Assembly: GCF_015500095.1 (NCBI RefSeq) | Contig: NZ_CP062983.1 | Location: 1,612,001 to 1,676,000, forward strand | Length of the DNA: 64,000 nucleotides | Direction: 5' to 3' | From: Phototrophicus methaneseepsis | GTDB lineage: Bacteria; Chloroflexota; Anaerolineae; Aggregatilineales; Phototrophicaceae | Shown: in pieces, positions 8,543 through 18,469 of the stretch | Numbering within the stretch: position 1 is the first letter of the stretch | Layout of the letters: each line of letters starts with the position of its first letter | Notes under the pieces: generated by a model | The model's input: only the letters and a program-made list of their open reading frames with translations | What the model was told of the DNA's origin: nothing | The model's database searches: none | Made by a program: the position numbers and the translations under genes

Positions 8543-9568
8543 TTATTTCCCGCCATATTCCGGCGTCAGGTTGAAAGCCATTTCTTCCGCGCGCAGTGCC
8601 AATTCCGAGGCCAGGAAGCCGTGCGCCTGTGGCATTGCCGTTTGCGTCCGGTTCACGATGTCTGCAAGATACTGCTCGCCAAAGGGCAGTTTGACATCAC
8701 TGCAATCAATGTACTGCGTGCCTTCCTGGTTCACCATAAATAGGTGATCGGTCCCTGTATGGCCTGCAATATCGATATTCTTGCGCAGCTCGATGTAGCC
8801 TTCTGTCCCCAGGATGAACAGGCGGACATCGCCCCAGGTATCAAGGCCTTTGGGCGTCATCCAATCGACACGCACATAGCCTGTCGCGTGGTCGCTGCGT
8901 ACGATGACATCGCCGAAGTCATGGATACGCGGGAACTGGTTGTGTTTGAAGTTGCCCACATTAGAGGCGATAACCTCAGCGCTGGTACTGCCCGTAAAAT
9001 AGAGGAACTGGTCCATCTGATGGCTGGCAAGGTCGTTGATAATGCCGCCGAAGGCTTCTCTCTGGAACGTCCAATCAGGCCGTTCGATATGGCCTAGCAA
9101 ACGATGTGGCCCGAAGCCGACCGTCTGCACAACCTGACCAATCGCCCCACTGTGGACGAGTTCCCCGGCTTTTGTCGTCGCTTTATTGTGATAATGCTCG
9201 CTGAAGAAGACAGTATAAAAGCGGCCTGTCTTTTTGTGGAGCTGGCGAACTTCTTCTAGCTGGGCCATCGTTGCAAAGCCCGGTTTATCGCTGAAGAAGT
9301 CTTTGCCATGGTTCATGGCGCGGATGCCGAGTGGTGCGCGTTTATGGGGAATATCTGCGCTGGCGATGACGTCGATGCTCTCATCTTCCAGGATTTGTTC
9401 GATAGACTCTGCACGCTGAGCCTGAGGGAACTTTCCCTGGAATTCGGCGATGCGGTGTTCTTCATCGTCGTAAAAAGAAACAAGCTCAGCGCCAGCTTCT
9501 AGTAACGTGCTGACCTGCCCATAGATGTGGCTATGGGCAAAACCAATAGCTGAAAAACGAACTGTCAT
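8543..9568 (-). CDS. Gfo/Idh/MocA family oxidoreductase
   Basis: This 341-aa protein has an N-terminal Rossmann domain and a C-terminal alpha/beta domain typical of NAD(P)-dependent sugar or inositol dehydrogenases. The N-terminus has GFAHSHIYG rather than a classic GxGxxG, and the usual EKP motif is SDKPG (FFSDKPGFATMAQ), marking a distinct subfamily. GGIINDLASHQMDQFLYF holds the usual Asp and His positions of the second domain. It is the last gene of a four-gene minus-strand operon, 18 bases after the next Gfo/Idh gene. The substrate is not readable; the neighbouring uronate genes suggest a sugar acid or related polyol. Confidence 0.85.
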   Translation of the reverse strand: MTVRFSAIGFAHSHIYGQVSTLLEAGAELVSFYDDEEHRIAEFQGKFPQAQRAESIEQILEDESIDVIASADIPHKRAPLGIRAMNHGKDFFSDKPGFATMAQLEEVRQLHKKTGRFYTVFFSEHYHNKATTKAGELVHSGAIGQVVQTVGFGPHRLLGHIERPDWTFQREAFGGIINDLASHQMDQFLYFTGSTSAEVIASNVGNFKHNQFPRIHDFGDVIVRSDHATGYVRVDWMTPKGLDTWGDVRLFILGTEGYIELRKNIDIAGHTGTDHLFMVNQEGTQYIDCSDVKLPFGEQYLADIVNRTQTAMPQAHGFLASELALRAEEMAFNLTPEYGGK

Positions 9569-9586
9569 AAGAATTTTTCATTTCTG

Positions 9587-10681
9587 TTAGGCTGTTTCGG
9601 TCGAGCCATTCATCGCGTAATAAAAAGGATCATCTGGTGTGATATCCCCTTTGTGAACGGGTTGACCAGTAAAAGCGGATTTATAAAGACTTGCAGCAAA
9701 TTCTAAGATGCGGCGTGCTTCGTCCCCGCTGACGAGGGGACGTTCGTTCGCTTCCATGCTGTCGAGCAGTTCGCTCAACTGCATATCATGGGAACCCAGG
9801 TTATTTTCCGTCAGAGCGCTCCAATGGGCTAAGGTCTCCGGGTCATCGGCTCTATCCGGCAGGCTCATGGACCAGTTATCGTTATTATGGCGATACATCG
9901 CCTTGCACTCTAACGTCGCTTTCTGGAAGTCCAGGCGCATATATGACTCCTGCCGGGGGGAGAGCGTGCTATTGACAATGCTGCCCATGCTGCCATTGGC
10001 AAAACGGACCAGCGCCATGGAAACATCTTCAACTTCAATCTGATGGTCCAATGTCGCAGCCATGGCGCGGACTTCTTCCCACTCACCAATGAGCCATAGG
10101 AACAGGTCCATCAGGTGAATGCCCAGCGTCATGGTCGGCCCGCCGACTTCCGTTTCATATTTGCCACGCCATGCCACGTCATAATAAGCCTGTGTACGGT
10201 ACCACATCGTATTACACAGCATGACCATGGGTTTGCCGAGTGCGTCTGTCTCGACCAGCTTTTTGATATGTTTGGCGACAGACGCAAAGCGCCATTGAAA
10301 CACGGTGCTGACGTAGCGCCCGGTGCGGTTTTCTGCTTCTGTGATGGCATCAAACTCCGCCAGGGAGCGGCACAGCGGTTTTTCACAGTAGACCCATGCC
10401 CCGGCTTCCAGGCATTCCGTGATGATGGCGAGATGGGTGGCCGGGGGCGTCAGAATACAGACGAGATCCGGTTTTTGCTCAGCCAGCATTGTCGTCACGG
10501 AGGTATACCAGTGTGGGATATGGTATTGCTCACAGACCTGGCAGACGCGCTCTTCGTTCAGGTCAACGGCTGCGACCAGTTCCAGACGCTCGGCTGAAGT
10601 TTGTAGGGCCCGCATATGCGAGGTGATGATGTTGCCCGTCCCGACGATGGCAACCCGATGCTTGTTCCCTGGCGCACTCAT
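9587..10681 (-). CDS. Gfo/Idh/MocA family oxidoreductase
   Basis: This 364-aa protein has the nucleotide-binding motif VAIVGTGNIITSHM near residue 10, ILTPPATHLAII near 76, and the family motif VYCEKPLCRS near 96. The second domain contains GGPTMTLGIHLMDLFLWLIG with the conserved Asp and His. It lies in the same operon as a second, divergent Gfo/Idh gene downstream and an OYE homologue upstream (28-base gap). Paired dehydrogenases in such operons often carry out oxidation and reduction steps on one sugar, but this is only a contextual inference. Confidence 0.9.
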   Translation of the reverse strand: MSAPGNKHRVAIVGTGNIITSHMRALQTSAERLELVAAVDLNEERVCQVCEQYHIPHWYTSVTTMLAEQKPDLVCILTPPATHLAIITECLEAGAWVYCEKPLCRSLAEFDAITEAENRTGRYVSTVFQWRFASVAKHIKKLVETDALGKPMVMLCNTMWYRTQAYYDVAWRGKYETEVGGPTMTLGIHLMDLFLWLIGEWEEVRAMAATLDHQIEVEDVSMALVRFANGSMGSIVNSTLSPRQESYMRLDFQKATLECKAMYRHNNDNWSMSLPDRADDPETLAHWSALTENNLGSHDMQLSELLDSMEANERPLVSGDEARRILEFAASLYKSAFTGQPVHKGDITPDDPFYYAMNGSTETA

Positions 10682-10709
10682 GCTTGGCGCACTCCTTCAG
10701 TGAATAAAA

Positions 10710-12149
10710 CTAACTCGTTACCTTCAGCGATTTTTTGGCTTCCATAAGCGCATCGTACTCTGGCTTCTCTTTGTAGAATGGGTCGAGCGGGTAGCAGCCC
10801 GATACCATGCCATTACGTGGCGCGGTGGTGCAATCGCTGAAGGTCCGGCAGATGCGCTTGCGCTGTAACGGCTTACCGGCAAGGGTATCTGCGGCGATCT
10901 CAGGATACGTTAGTATCATACGACCCAGGCCCACAAAATCAACCATATTTTGCCTGACAACGGCCTGTGCCACGTTCGGCAGCCAATCTTGCAGGTAAGA
11001 ATATCCCGATCCGACAATGAGCAGGTCCGGGCGATGCCTCTTTAGCTCTGCCGTCACAGCGATTTGCCGTGCAACGCCTACAAGGGGGTCTTCCGGGGGG
11101 AAGTAGCCATCGGAAGGTGGGAAGATGGCGGGCCGTTGAATATGTGGATTGTAATAAGGGCTGCCGACTGTGATGCATGTCAACCGAATGTTTAATTCTG
11201 CCAGTAGATCGAGAAAGCGCTTTGGCTCTGTAAAATCAATGCCTAAGCCGGTGCCATCCCCGCCGAATGCGTACTTATAGCCCTCCCTGGGGATATAGTC
11301 TGGCTCCCCGGTGTTATCCGCATCTGGCTTAAATGGGACGAAATCAATCGCGCTCAGCCGGACGCCAATATCCAGCCCCGGGGCTTCTCTACGGACCGTC
11401 TCAACGAGATGACGCAAGAATCTCGTCCGGTTTTCGAAGCTGCCCCCATATTTGCCTTCACGGTCAATCGCGCTCAGGAATTCATGGCCCAGATAGCCAT
11501 GACAATGCTTGAGGTCCACAAAGTCGAATCCTGCTTGCTGTGCCAGCTTGGCTGCCTTGCCAAAGTCCGCAATCAATTCGTCGATTTCATCATCGCTGAA
11601 TACGAGTTTCTCGTCTGTGATGTTGAACTTTTTATCCAGCAGGGGGTGTCTGTAAGCAATACGCGGCTCCAGGGCATGCGTATTAGGCCGGCAAAAACGC
11701 CCGGAGTGCGTCAGTTGCAGCCCGATGAGCACGTTCTCGCTGCTGCCGTGATGGGCAGCATGGGTATCCAGCAGCAGTTGACGCATGGCTGCAATCTCGC
11801 CGACTGTTTCCGGCTTGATGATCAACTGGCGGGCATTGGCGCGCCCATCATGGCGCACAGCAACGGCTTCACCGCCCCAGATGAGATCGGCCCCACTCAG
11901 GCCGAATCGCTCCCAGCGCCGCCGAGTGAGGTCACTGGGATGACCATCAGGCGTTCCATCCCAACCTTCCATAGGCAGCACGGCGAAGCGGTTCGATAAT
12001 GTTTTATTGCCATACGTGACGTGCTGCGCTAACGGGGCATCTGGCCCGGTTGCGATTGTCTCGTCTACGGGCATTTCCGCGCCGATAGATTGGCAATATT
12101 CAAGGAATTGTTCCAGGGTGCGTAATTGTGCGACGCGCTTGTAATTCAT
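10710..12149 (-). CDS. NADH:flavin oxidoreductase, old yellow enzyme family
   Basis: This 479-aa FMN-dependent TIM-barrel protein matches the OYE family: [11 protein letters not shown] near residue 56, [10 protein letters not shown] near 145, and [19 protein letters not shown] with the two substrate-binding His positions near 210. The segment [15 protein letters not shown] near 405 binds the FMN phosphate. A Cys-containing tail (RICRTFSDC) recalls the Fe-S region of the 2,4-dienoyl-CoA reductase branch, but the usual CxxC cluster and the extra FAD/NAD domains are absent. It overlaps the DHDPS-family gene by four bases (ATGA). Likely substrate is an unsaturated keto sugar or acid, inferred from context. 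Confidence 0.85.
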   Translation of the reverse strand: MNYKRVAQLRTLEQFLEYCQSIGAEMPVDETIATGPDAPLAQHVTYGNKTLSNRFAVLPMEGWDGTPDGHPSDLTRRRWERFGLSGADLIWGGEAVAVRHDGRANARQLIIKPETVGEIAAMRQLLLDTHAAHHGSSENVLIGLQLTHSGRFCRPNTHALEPRIAYRHPLLDKKFNITDEKLVFSDDEIDELIADFGKAAKLAQQAGFDFVDLKHCHGYLGHEFLSAIDREGKYGGSFENRTRFLRHLVETVRREAPGLDIGVRLSAIDFVPFKPDADNTGEPDYIPREGYKYAFGGDGTGLGIDFTEPKRFLDLLAELNIRLTCITVGSPYYNPHIQRPAIFPPSDGYFPPEDPLVGVARQIAVTAELKRHRPDLLIVGSGYSYLQDWLPNVAQAVVRQNMVDFVGLGRMILTYPEIAADTLAGKPLQRKRICRTFSDCTTAPRNGMVSGCYPLDPFYKEKPEYDALMEAKKSLKVTS

Positions 12150-13111
12150 GCGGCACCGCCTTCCAGCACGCCCAGGCGTTGGGCGATGTCCTGTAAAATG
12201 GCGATGTCACTCTCTGGGCGCGCCGGGGAATTGGGGTGCGTCCGGTTTGTTTTGATCCAGCCGCGCAGCTTGAGGAATTGGGCCGCGCTGTGTTTATAGG
12301 CCGGGACTGGTGGCCGGAAGGCCAGAAAACCCAGGTATTGCAGCACATCATTGAGTTCGTAGAAAGCCGGGTCGCCTTCTGCCCACATGGCATCCCGCTT
12401 GGCGAAGAGATCCGGCGCGAAGGTGCTCAGCCCCAGGAGATAATCGCTGCCATACATCACCATATCAATTGCCAGGTCGTTACCCGTCATCACCATGAAA
12501 TCTGGGCGGTGTTCATTGCGTAGTTGCAGCCGCTCCCACTCCAGCACACGGCTGAGCGAGGAATGCTTGGCCCCAATGCACTGTGGCACATCTAGCAGGC
12601 CACGATAAACATCCAGGTCGTAGATTTTGCCGAATGGTGCAAACATGGTTCCCAGCTCAAACGCAATGAAGCGCGGCGCATGTTTGCCGATCTGCTCATA
12701 CGATGCGACGATGGCCTCTGGCGTTTGCGAAGTCAGCCCATAATTCTGGAAGATAATCGGCGTGCCGCCATATTGTTGGATCTGCTCGATGCGCTGACGA
12801 TAAGCATCCAGGTTCCAGGCTGCACCGGGCTGGTCCGCGACGAAGGCACCAGCCACAAAATGGCCGCCCACTGTAGCGTGCGTCTGCTGCAAGACCTCGC
12901 TGCGGGTAGCATCATCCAACAAATTGACGTAGCCGGTATCCATATTTACAGCGGGCGTTAGTCCGGCTTCTGTCGTCCGTGCTAGATGGGCCGCAAAGCT
13001 CGCCCAATCGACGCTGCCATCTTCCAGGAAGGGCAGCAAAATCGCGGACATCCCCGTAATTTTCCGTCTTGGCTGGATGAGTTCAGCCGGATTAAAAGCA
13101 CTCTTTATCAT
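12146..13111 (-). CDS. DHDPS/NAL-family class I aldolase or lyase
   Basis: This 321-aa TIM-barrel protein has the layout of the dihydrodipicolinate synthase / N-acetylneuraminate lyase family. [10 protein letters not shown] near residue 180 contains the expected Schiff-base Lys, and [11 protein letters not shown] near 55 replaces the usual GTTGE loop, so it is not a true DapA. It is first in the operon with OYE and two Gfo/Idh genes, preceded by a GAGGAG ribosome-binding site. The hexuronate genes 1 kb away would produce 2-keto-3-deoxygluconate, and this family contains KDG aldolases; that match is a hypothesis. Confidence 0.8.
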   Translation of the reverse strand: MIKSAFNPAELIQPRRKITGMSAILLPFLEDGSVDWASFAAHLARTTEAGLTPAVNMDTGYVNLLDDATRSEVLQQTHATVGGHFVAGAFVADQPGAAWNLDAYRQRIEQIQQYGGTPIIFQNYGLTSQTPEAIVASYEQIGKHAPRFIAFELGTMFAPFGKIYDLDVYRGLLDVPQCIGAKHSSLSRVLEWERLQLRNEHRPDFMVMTGNDLAIDMVMYGSDYLLGLSTFAPDLFAKRDAMWAEGDPAFYELNDVLQYLGFLAFRPPVPAYKHSAAQFLKLRGWIKTNRTHPNSPARPESDIAILQDIAQRLGVLEGGAA

Positions 13112-13146
13112 GAAAATCTCCTCTGTCTAAATCAATAAGTCGAATG

Positions 13147-13174
13147 AAAAGGCATCTCCTCAAAAAGCGATGCC
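13147..13174 (-). terminator. Terminator of the GntR gene
   Basis: GGCATC and GATGCC pair with a 12-base loop; on the minus strand the stem is followed by TTTTC. It separates gntR from the downstream lyase gene, which would then need its own promoter or read-through. Confidence 0.6.
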
Positions 13175-13197
13175 GCAAAGTGGTGTCCGTAGATTGC

Positions 13198-13860
13198 TTA
13201 AACCAAGTGCCCCTGTGTTTGCAGATGCTCAATATAGCTTGCCAGGGCACGTTGATTATGTTCCCGGATGAGGTGCTCAACAGCGTCTGCGTCACGTTGT
13301 TTGAGTGCTGCCAGCAGCGTCTGATGCTCGGCCTGGGCCGCTTCTATGCGATGACTGGAAACATCCCGCAGGAATTGCAGCCTCAGCCGATCCCAATGAT
13401 CGAGCACTTTCGTCAACATTTTCAGGACCAGTTCTGTATGGGCGCACTGGCAAATAAACAGGTGCAGAGCCTTATTTTGTTGCGACCATTCCGCCGGGTT
13501 GGTCATGGTGGCAGCCATAGCGTCAATCATCTGGCTGAGGGTGGCCCAATCATCATGGGTCATTGTTTCGCAGGCTGCTCGCCCACAGATGACTTCCATG
13601 GATTCCAGCAGGGCGAAGACCTCAAAGATAAAGGTCGCGTCGATTTCCGTCACTGTGGCCCCGACATAAGGCTCTGTGGTGACGAAGCCGTCAGCTTCTA
13701 ATTGTCGGATGGCCTCGCGGATGGGTATCTGGCTGACGTTGAGCTTGCTCGCCAGGTCGTCGATGACTAACCGGGACCCTGGCTCGATGTTGCCTTGCAG
13801 GATGTCGTCCTTGAGGCGTTCATAAATCACTTCTTTTTTACTGCGGTATGCGATGCCCAT
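13198..13860 (-). CDS. GntR-family regulator, FadR/FCD subfamily
   Basis: This 220-aa regulator has an N-terminal winged helix (residues about 8-75; LNVSQIPIREAIRQLEADGFV is the recognition region) and an all-helical C-terminal FCD ligand domain with the metal-binding pattern of scattered Asp/His residues (CETMTHDD, HLFICQCAH, RIEAAQAEH). FCD regulators commonly respond to sugar acids such as hexuronates (UxuR, ExuR). It is divergent from the uronate operon and upstream of the Gfo/Idh-OYE-lyase operon. The intergenic palindromes at 13902-13926 are the obvious operator. Regulation of both flanking operons is inferred. Confidence 0.9.
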   Translation of the reverse strand: MGIAYRSKKEVIYERLKDDILQGNIEPGSRLVIDDLASKLNVSQIPIREAIRQLEADGFVTTEPYVGATVTEIDATFIFEVFALLESMEVICGRAACETMTHDDWATLSQMIDAMAATMTNPAEWSQQNKALHLFICQCAHTELVLKMLTKVLDHWDRLRLQFLRDVSSHRIEAAQAEHQTLLAALKQRDADAVEHLIREHNQRALASYIEHLQTQGHLV

Positions 13861-14235
13861 AACTGCCCTGTGCGAAGCTCCATTTTGCCAGATAGTTCTA
13901 AATCATATATCCTATATGATATAGGAAAATAGCGCAAAATTGCCTTTTATACAAATAAAATCGAAAGAGAATGAAAGTATGCGGAAGAAATCGTTATTGG
14001 CGTTACTGGTTGGTTGCTTATGTTTACAATAAAGATTAGTATCAACTTGTGATGAATGAAGCGGCTAAAAATCGCTGGATTTGTCACTATGTGCCTGTCC
14101 TGATGTGCTTGCTGGTTGCTGTGCTTTCAGGATGATAGAGTGGCACAGGCTTTGGAGTAAGTTTCTAAATTTCGATAAATCTTTTAAAGATGAAGACCCT
14201 CAGCGACCTTGCTTGAGAATTATGAAGGACTATTT
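13861..14235. promoter_or_regulatory. Divergent intergenic region between gntR and the hexuronate operon
   Basis: About 375 bases hold no convincing ORF. The gntR-proximal part contains the nested palindromes described separately and is AT-rich. A GAAGGA at 14224-14229 is the ribosome-binding site for the gene at 14236. No clear promoter hexamers could be assigned with confidence. Confidence 0.5.
13902..13926. promoter_or_regulatory. Nested palindromes, probable GntR operator
   Basis: Two perfect inverted repeats overlap: ATCATATA-tcc-TATATGAT (13902-13920) and TCCTATA-tga-TATAGGA (13910-13926). They lie 42 bases upstream of the gntR start. Length, AT-richness and dyad symmetry fit FadR/FCD-type operators. 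Binding is inferred. Confidence 0.65.
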
Positions 14236-15579
14236 ATGAGCGAAAAGAAGCGTTATGCACTGGTGGGGACGGGTTCCCGGGCCAGCATGTTTATTGACGC
14301 CATCACACTGACCTACACCGATGTGGCCGAGCTGGTTGCTTTTAGCGACCTCAGCCAGACGCGCATGGATTGGTACAATGAGAATGTCATGGTCAAGCGC
14401 GGCTTTGCCCCGCTGCCGACGTATCCTTCGGCTGATTTTGATCGCATGATCGAAGAGACCAAGCCCGATGTCGTCATTGTGACGACCATGGATGCGACCC
14501 ATCACATCTATATCACCCGTGCAATGGAATTGGGCTGTGATGTCATCACGGAAAAGCCCATGACGACCGATATTGATAAGCTGCATGCCATCTACGATAC
14601 CATCGAGCGCACAGGCCGTTCTCTGCGTGTGACGTTTAATTATCGCTATGCGCCGGCTTATACGCGCTATCGTGAACTCATCATGCAGGGCGTGATTGGC
14701 AAGCCGCTTGCAGTCGATTTCTCCTGGATTTTGGATACCAGCCACGGCGCGGATTACTTCCGTCGTTGGCACCGCGAAAAGCAGAACAGCGGCGGTTTGC
14801 TGGTACACAAAGCCACTCATCACTTCGATCTGGTCAACTGGTGGATTGATTCTTACCCGGTACAGGTTTTTGCTATGGGCGGCCTGCAATTCTATGGGCA
14901 GGAAAATGCCGAGGAGCGCGGCGAGCATTATAGCTATAAACGCTATACGGGCGAGCCGGAAGCGAAAGACGATCCTTTTGCGCTCTTCCTGGATGAAAAA
15001 GAAGTCTTCCGCGGCCTGTATATGAATGCGGAAAAAGAAACCGGGTATCTGCGTGATCGTAATGTATTTGGTGAGCCGATCACAGCAGAGGACACGATGA
15101 ACGTCACGGTACGCTATCAAAATGGTGTGCTCATGTCCTATTGCCTGATCGCTTATGCGCCCTGGGAAGGCCTCAAAATTGCGATTACGGGCACCAAGGG
15201 CCGCATTGAGATGGAAATTGTCGAGAATATCAATCATCTCAACGGCGATGGCGCTGCTAAGGCCAGCAAAGGTGCCTTTAAGACAGCGACAATCCGCGTT
15301 TACCCCATGTTCGGCGAGAGCTACGAAGTCGATGTGCCGATGGGTGACGGCGGCCATGGTGGGGCGGACCCCATCATGCTGGAACAAATCTTCTCGCCCA
15401 ATCCGCCGGATGATCCCTTCACACGGGCTGCAACGCATATTGATGGCGCTGCGTCCATCTTAGTTGGCATCTCTGGCAATATCGCCATGCAGACCGGGCA
15501 ACTCGTCAATATCCCAGACCTGTTCGAACTGCCCCAGCGCCAAGCAAGCTCAACCTCAGCGACACCGCAGGGAAAATAA
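14236..15579 (+). CDS. Gfo/Idh/MocA family oxidoreductase, first gene of hexuronate operon
   Basis: This 447-aa protein begins [19 protein letters not shown] with a Rossmann GTGSRA motif, followed by [14 protein letters not shown] and the family motif [28 protein letters not shown] holds the Lys/His/Asp residues of the second domain. A longer frame starts at TTG 14209, but GAAGGA seven bases before ATG 14236 decides for the shorter start. It ends one base before uxaC. It is longer than typical members (about 350 aa) because of insertions after residue 210. Its place with UxaC/UxaB/UxaA suggests a uronate-linked dehydrogenase, which is inferred. Confidence 0.85.
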   Translation: MSEKKRYALVGTGSRASMFIDAITLTYTDVAELVAFSDLSQTRMDWYNENVMVKRGFAPLPTYPSADFDRMIEETKPDVVIVTTMDATHHIYITRAMELGCDVITEKPMTTDIDKLHAIYDTIERTGRSLRVTFNYRYAPAYTRYRELIMQGVIGKPLAVDFSWILDTSHGADYFRRWHREKQNSGGLLVHKATHHFDLVNWWIDSYPVQVFAMGGLQFYGQENAEERGEHYSYKRYTGEPEAKDDPFALFLDEKEVFRGLYMNAEKETGYLRDRNVFGEPITAEDTMNVTVRYQNGVLMSYCLIAYAPWEGLKIAITGTKGRIEMEIVENINHLNGDGAAKASKGAFKTATIRVYPMFGESYEVDVPMGDGGHGGADPIMLEQIFSPNPPDDPFTRAATHIDGAASILVGISGNIAMQTGQLVNIPDLFELPQRQASSTSATPQGK

Positions 15580-15580
15580 A

Positions 15581-16981
15581 ATGATGGAAGATCGTTATTT
15601 TTCACCGGACCCGGCTCAACGCCAGGTAGCGCGTACATTGTATGAGACGGTTCAGTCACTGCCGCTGATTTGCCCGCATGGTCATGTGGAACCGCGTCTA
15701 TTGGCAGACCCGAATTATCAGTTTGGCTCGCCTGTCGATCTACTCATCATCCCGGATCACTACATCTTCCGCATGTTGTACTCGCAGGGCATCTCTCTGG
15801 AAGCGTTAGGCATTCCTCGCCAGGATGGAGCCGCTGTTGAAAGCGATCACCGTGCGATCTGGCAGAGCGTCTGTGACCATTGGTACCTGTTCCGTGCCAC
15901 GCCGACGGGTATCTGGGTGCGTGATGAATTGAGCGATGTCTTCGGCATTGACCTGAAGATGAACACGGCCAATGCGCAGGCGATTTATGATGCCATTGAA
16001 GAAAAACTGGCACAGCCGGAATTCCGCCCGCGTGCGATGTTCGAACGCTTCAATATTGAGGTGCTGGCAACAACGGATGCTGCGACAGATACATTGCAAT
16101 ATCATCAAGTCATCAAGGAATCTGGCTGGGGCGGGCGTGTGGTGCCGACCTTCCGCCCGGACGCTGTCGTGAACATAGATACGCTGAACTGGGGCAATCA
16201 TATCGAAAAGCTGAGCACTGTCTCCGGCATTGATGTGACTGACTATGCCAGCTACATCCAGGCGTTGGAACAGCGCCGCGCTTTCTTCAAGACGATGGGA
16301 GCGACGGCGACGGACCATGCCGCGACGTCAGCTTATACGGCTGTGCTGACCGATGTCGAAGCCGAAACGATCTTCCAGCGGGCACTGGCTGGCAAAGCCA
16401 CTGCGGAAGATGCGAAGCGCTTTACAGGCCATATGCTGATTGAAATGGCGCGCATGAGCAGCGAGGACGGCCTCGTTATGCAATTGCACGTCGGTGCTTA
16501 TCGTGATCATAATCAGCGTATTATGGATGGCTTCGGCCAGAATATGGGCGCAGACATCCCCATGACGGCGGAATTCACGCGCAGCTTGAAGCCGCTGCTG
16601 GACCGTTACGGCAATCATCCTGATATGACGGTAGTCCTGTTTAACTTAGATGAGACCAATTACAGCCGCGAACTGGCCCCGCTTGCGGGTCACTATCCGA
16701 TCCTTAAATTAGGGCCGCCCTGGTGGTTCTTCGACAGCTTGTTGGGGATGCACCGCTACTTCGATGGCGTCATCGAGACAGCAGGACTGTATAACACAGC
16801 AGGCTTCAATGATGATACGCGTGCCTATCCTTCCATCCCGGCACGGCATGACGTCTGGCGGCGTGCCAGTGCCGATTGGCTGGCGGATAAGGTGGTGCGG
16901 CAGATCATTGATGAAGAGGACGCGGCAGCGATGATCGCGGCGATGGCTTATAAACTGGCGAAGTCAACCTATAAGTTATAA
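15581..16981 (+). CDS. uxaC: Uronate isomerase (glucuronate/galacturonate isomerase)
   Basis: This 466-aa enzyme of the amidohydrolase superfamily converts D-glucuronate to fructuronate and D-galacturonate to tagaturonate. The metal-binding motif ICPHGHVEP near residue 29, the QLHVGAYRDHNQ segment near 305, and LGPPWWFFDSLLGM near 380 are UxaC hallmarks. A longer in-frame ORF reaches upstream into the previous gene, but ATG 15581 is the sensible start, preceded by CAGGGAAAA. The next two genes encode the following pathway steps, which strongly supports the assignment. Confidence 0.95.
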   Translation: MMEDRYFSPDPAQRQVARTLYETVQSLPLICPHGHVEPRLLADPNYQFGSPVDLLIIPDHYIFRMLYSQGISLEALGIPRQDGAAVESDHRAIWQSVCDHWYLFRATPTGIWVRDELSDVFGIDLKMNTANAQAIYDAIEEKLAQPEFRPRAMFERFNIEVLATTDAATDTLQYHQVIKESGWGGRVVPTFRPDAVVNIDTLNWGNHIEKLSTVSGIDVTDYASYIQALEQRRAFFKTMGATATDHAATSAYTAVLTDVEAETIFQRALAGKATAEDAKRFTGHMLIEMARMSSEDGLVMQLHVGAYRDHNQRIMDGFGQNMGADIPMTAEFTRSLKPLLDRYGNHPDMTVVLFNLDETNYSRELAPLAGHYPILKLGPPWWFFDSLLGMHRYFDGVIETAGLYNTAGFNDDTRAYPSIPARHDVWRRASADWLADKVVRQIIDEEDAAAMIAAMAYKLAKSTYKL

Positions 16982-16991
16982 CGTACAAGTT

Positions 16992-18446
16992 GTGAAGACA
17001 AGCATGCTAAAAAAACTGAATCGAAGCAACATAGAGAGCGTCCCTGCCTACCCGGAGCGGATTGTGCAGTTTGGCGCGGGTAATTTTTTGCGCGCCTTTG
17101 CTGATTGGGCGATACAAGAACTCAATGAACAGACCGATTTCGATAGTAGCGTCGTCGTCGTCAAAGTGACGCCGGGCACCTATACAGAACTTGACGAGCA
17201 GGACGGCCTTTATCACGTTTATTTGCAGGGCATCCAGGATGGGCAGGAAGTCACCAGGACACAGCTCATCACCTGCATCAGCCGGACTGTTTACCCTTAT
17301 GATGATTGGGCCGCTTATTTAGACCTGGCGGCCCAGCCTGAAATCCGCTTTTTGATCTCTAACACCACAGAAGCAGGCATCAGCTATGACGAGAGCGACC
17401 GCGCCGATGCGACGCCACCGTCGTCTTTCCCGGCGAAGCTGGCCCTATTTTTGTGCCATCGCTACCAGCGTTTTAACGGTGGTGCGGATAAAGGCTGCAT
17501 CATCATCCCGACAGAGCTTGTCGAAGATAATGGGACACAATTGCAGACGATGATCTTGCGCTATGCTGAGCAATGGGGCCTTGAAGCTGGCTTTATGGAA
17601 TGGGTCCAGACGGCCAATATATTCTGTAATACCCTGGTCGACCGTATTGTGCCCGGTTACCCCAAAGCCCAGAGTGAAGCTATCCTGGCAGAGGCAGGCT
17701 ATGAAGATGACCTGCTTGTCATGGGCGAGCTTTATCATAGCTGGATCATCGAAGCGCCCGACCAGATCAAACAAGAATTCCCTGTCGATCAGACCGATCT
17801 CAACATCAAGGTTGTGGCGGATGCCGCCCCTTACCGCGAGACGAAAGTACGCATCCTCAATGGGGCGCATAGCTCCATGGTGCCGATTGGTTACCTGCTC
17901 GGCCTGGAAAGCGTGCGCGAAAGTATGGAGCATCCGGTATTGGGGCCATTTTTGCAGGCCCTCATCCGGCAAGAAGTCATCCCGTCTATGGATTTACCTG
18001 CCGATGAACTGGAACCCTTCGCGGCGGATGTCTTCGACCGATTCCGCAATCCTGGCATTCATCATCGTCTGCTGAGCATTGCCGTGAATTCCAGCGCCAA
18101 AGTGAAGACGCGCCTCGTGCCTTCGATCAAAGCCTATGCCAGTAAATACGGTGAAGTACCGCCGCGTCTCGTCATAGCGATGGCGGCTTTCATCCGCATG
18201 TACAAAGGCCAATGGCAGGGCGAAACAGTCCCGCTCAATGATGACCCGGCAGTGATTGATTGGTTCCGGCAGCAATGGCAAACTCAACCATCGATGCCAG
18301 ACTTAGCGCGTGCCGTGCTACAATATAAGCCGCTCTGGGATGAAGATTTATCACAAATCCCTGGCTTACAGGACCAGCTCAGCACCTATTTACAACAAAT
18401 TGATGAGGTGGGCTTGCTGCCACTCCTTGAAAAACTGAAAAATTAA
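16992..18446 (+). CDS. uxaB: Tagaturonate reductase-like, mannitol dehydrogenase family
   Basis: This 484-aa NAD-dependent polyol dehydrogenase has an N-terminal Rossmann domain (IVQFGAGNFLRAFADW near residue 24) and the mannitol dehydrogenase C-terminal domain. KVRILNGAHSSMVPIGYLLG near residue 285 contains the catalytic Lys and the N-x2-H motif. Length and the IIIPTELVEDNG segment favour UxaB (tagaturonate to altronate) over UxuB. The start is GTG 16992, although ATG 17004 is possible. It lies 10 bases after uxaC and 23 before the UxaA-like gene. Confidence 0.9.
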   Translation: MKTSMLKKLNRSNIESVPAYPERIVQFGAGNFLRAFADWAIQELNEQTDFDSSVVVVKVTPGTYTELDEQDGLYHVYLQGIQDGQEVTRTQLITCISRTVYPYDDWAAYLDLAAQPEIRFLISNTTEAGISYDESDRADATPPSSFPAKLALFLCHRYQRFNGGADKGCIIIPTELVEDNGTQLQTMILRYAEQWGLEAGFMEWVQTANIFCNTLVDRIVPGYPKAQSEAILAEAGYEDDLLVMGELYHSWIIEAPDQIKQEFPVDQTDLNIKVVADAAPYRETKVRILNGAHSSMVPIGYLLGLESVRESMEHPVLGPFLQALIRQEVIPSMDLPADELEPFAADVFDRFRNPGIHHRLLSIAVNSSAKVKTRLVPSIKAYASKYGEVPPRLVIAMAAFIRMYKGQWQGETVPLNDDPAVIDWFRQQWQTQPSMPDLARAVLQYKPLWDEDLSQIPGLQDQLSTYLQQIDEVGLLPLLEKLKN

Positions 18447-18469
18447 AATGCTGTTTAGCGGAAAAAACA

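Noticed and set aside
14230-15438. 402-codon open frame on the minus strand opposite the Gfo/Idh gene
   Set aside because: The + strand product has clear family motifs throughout; the antisense frame shows low-complexity, Arg/His/Ile-rich sequence without motifs and is a codon-bias shadow.
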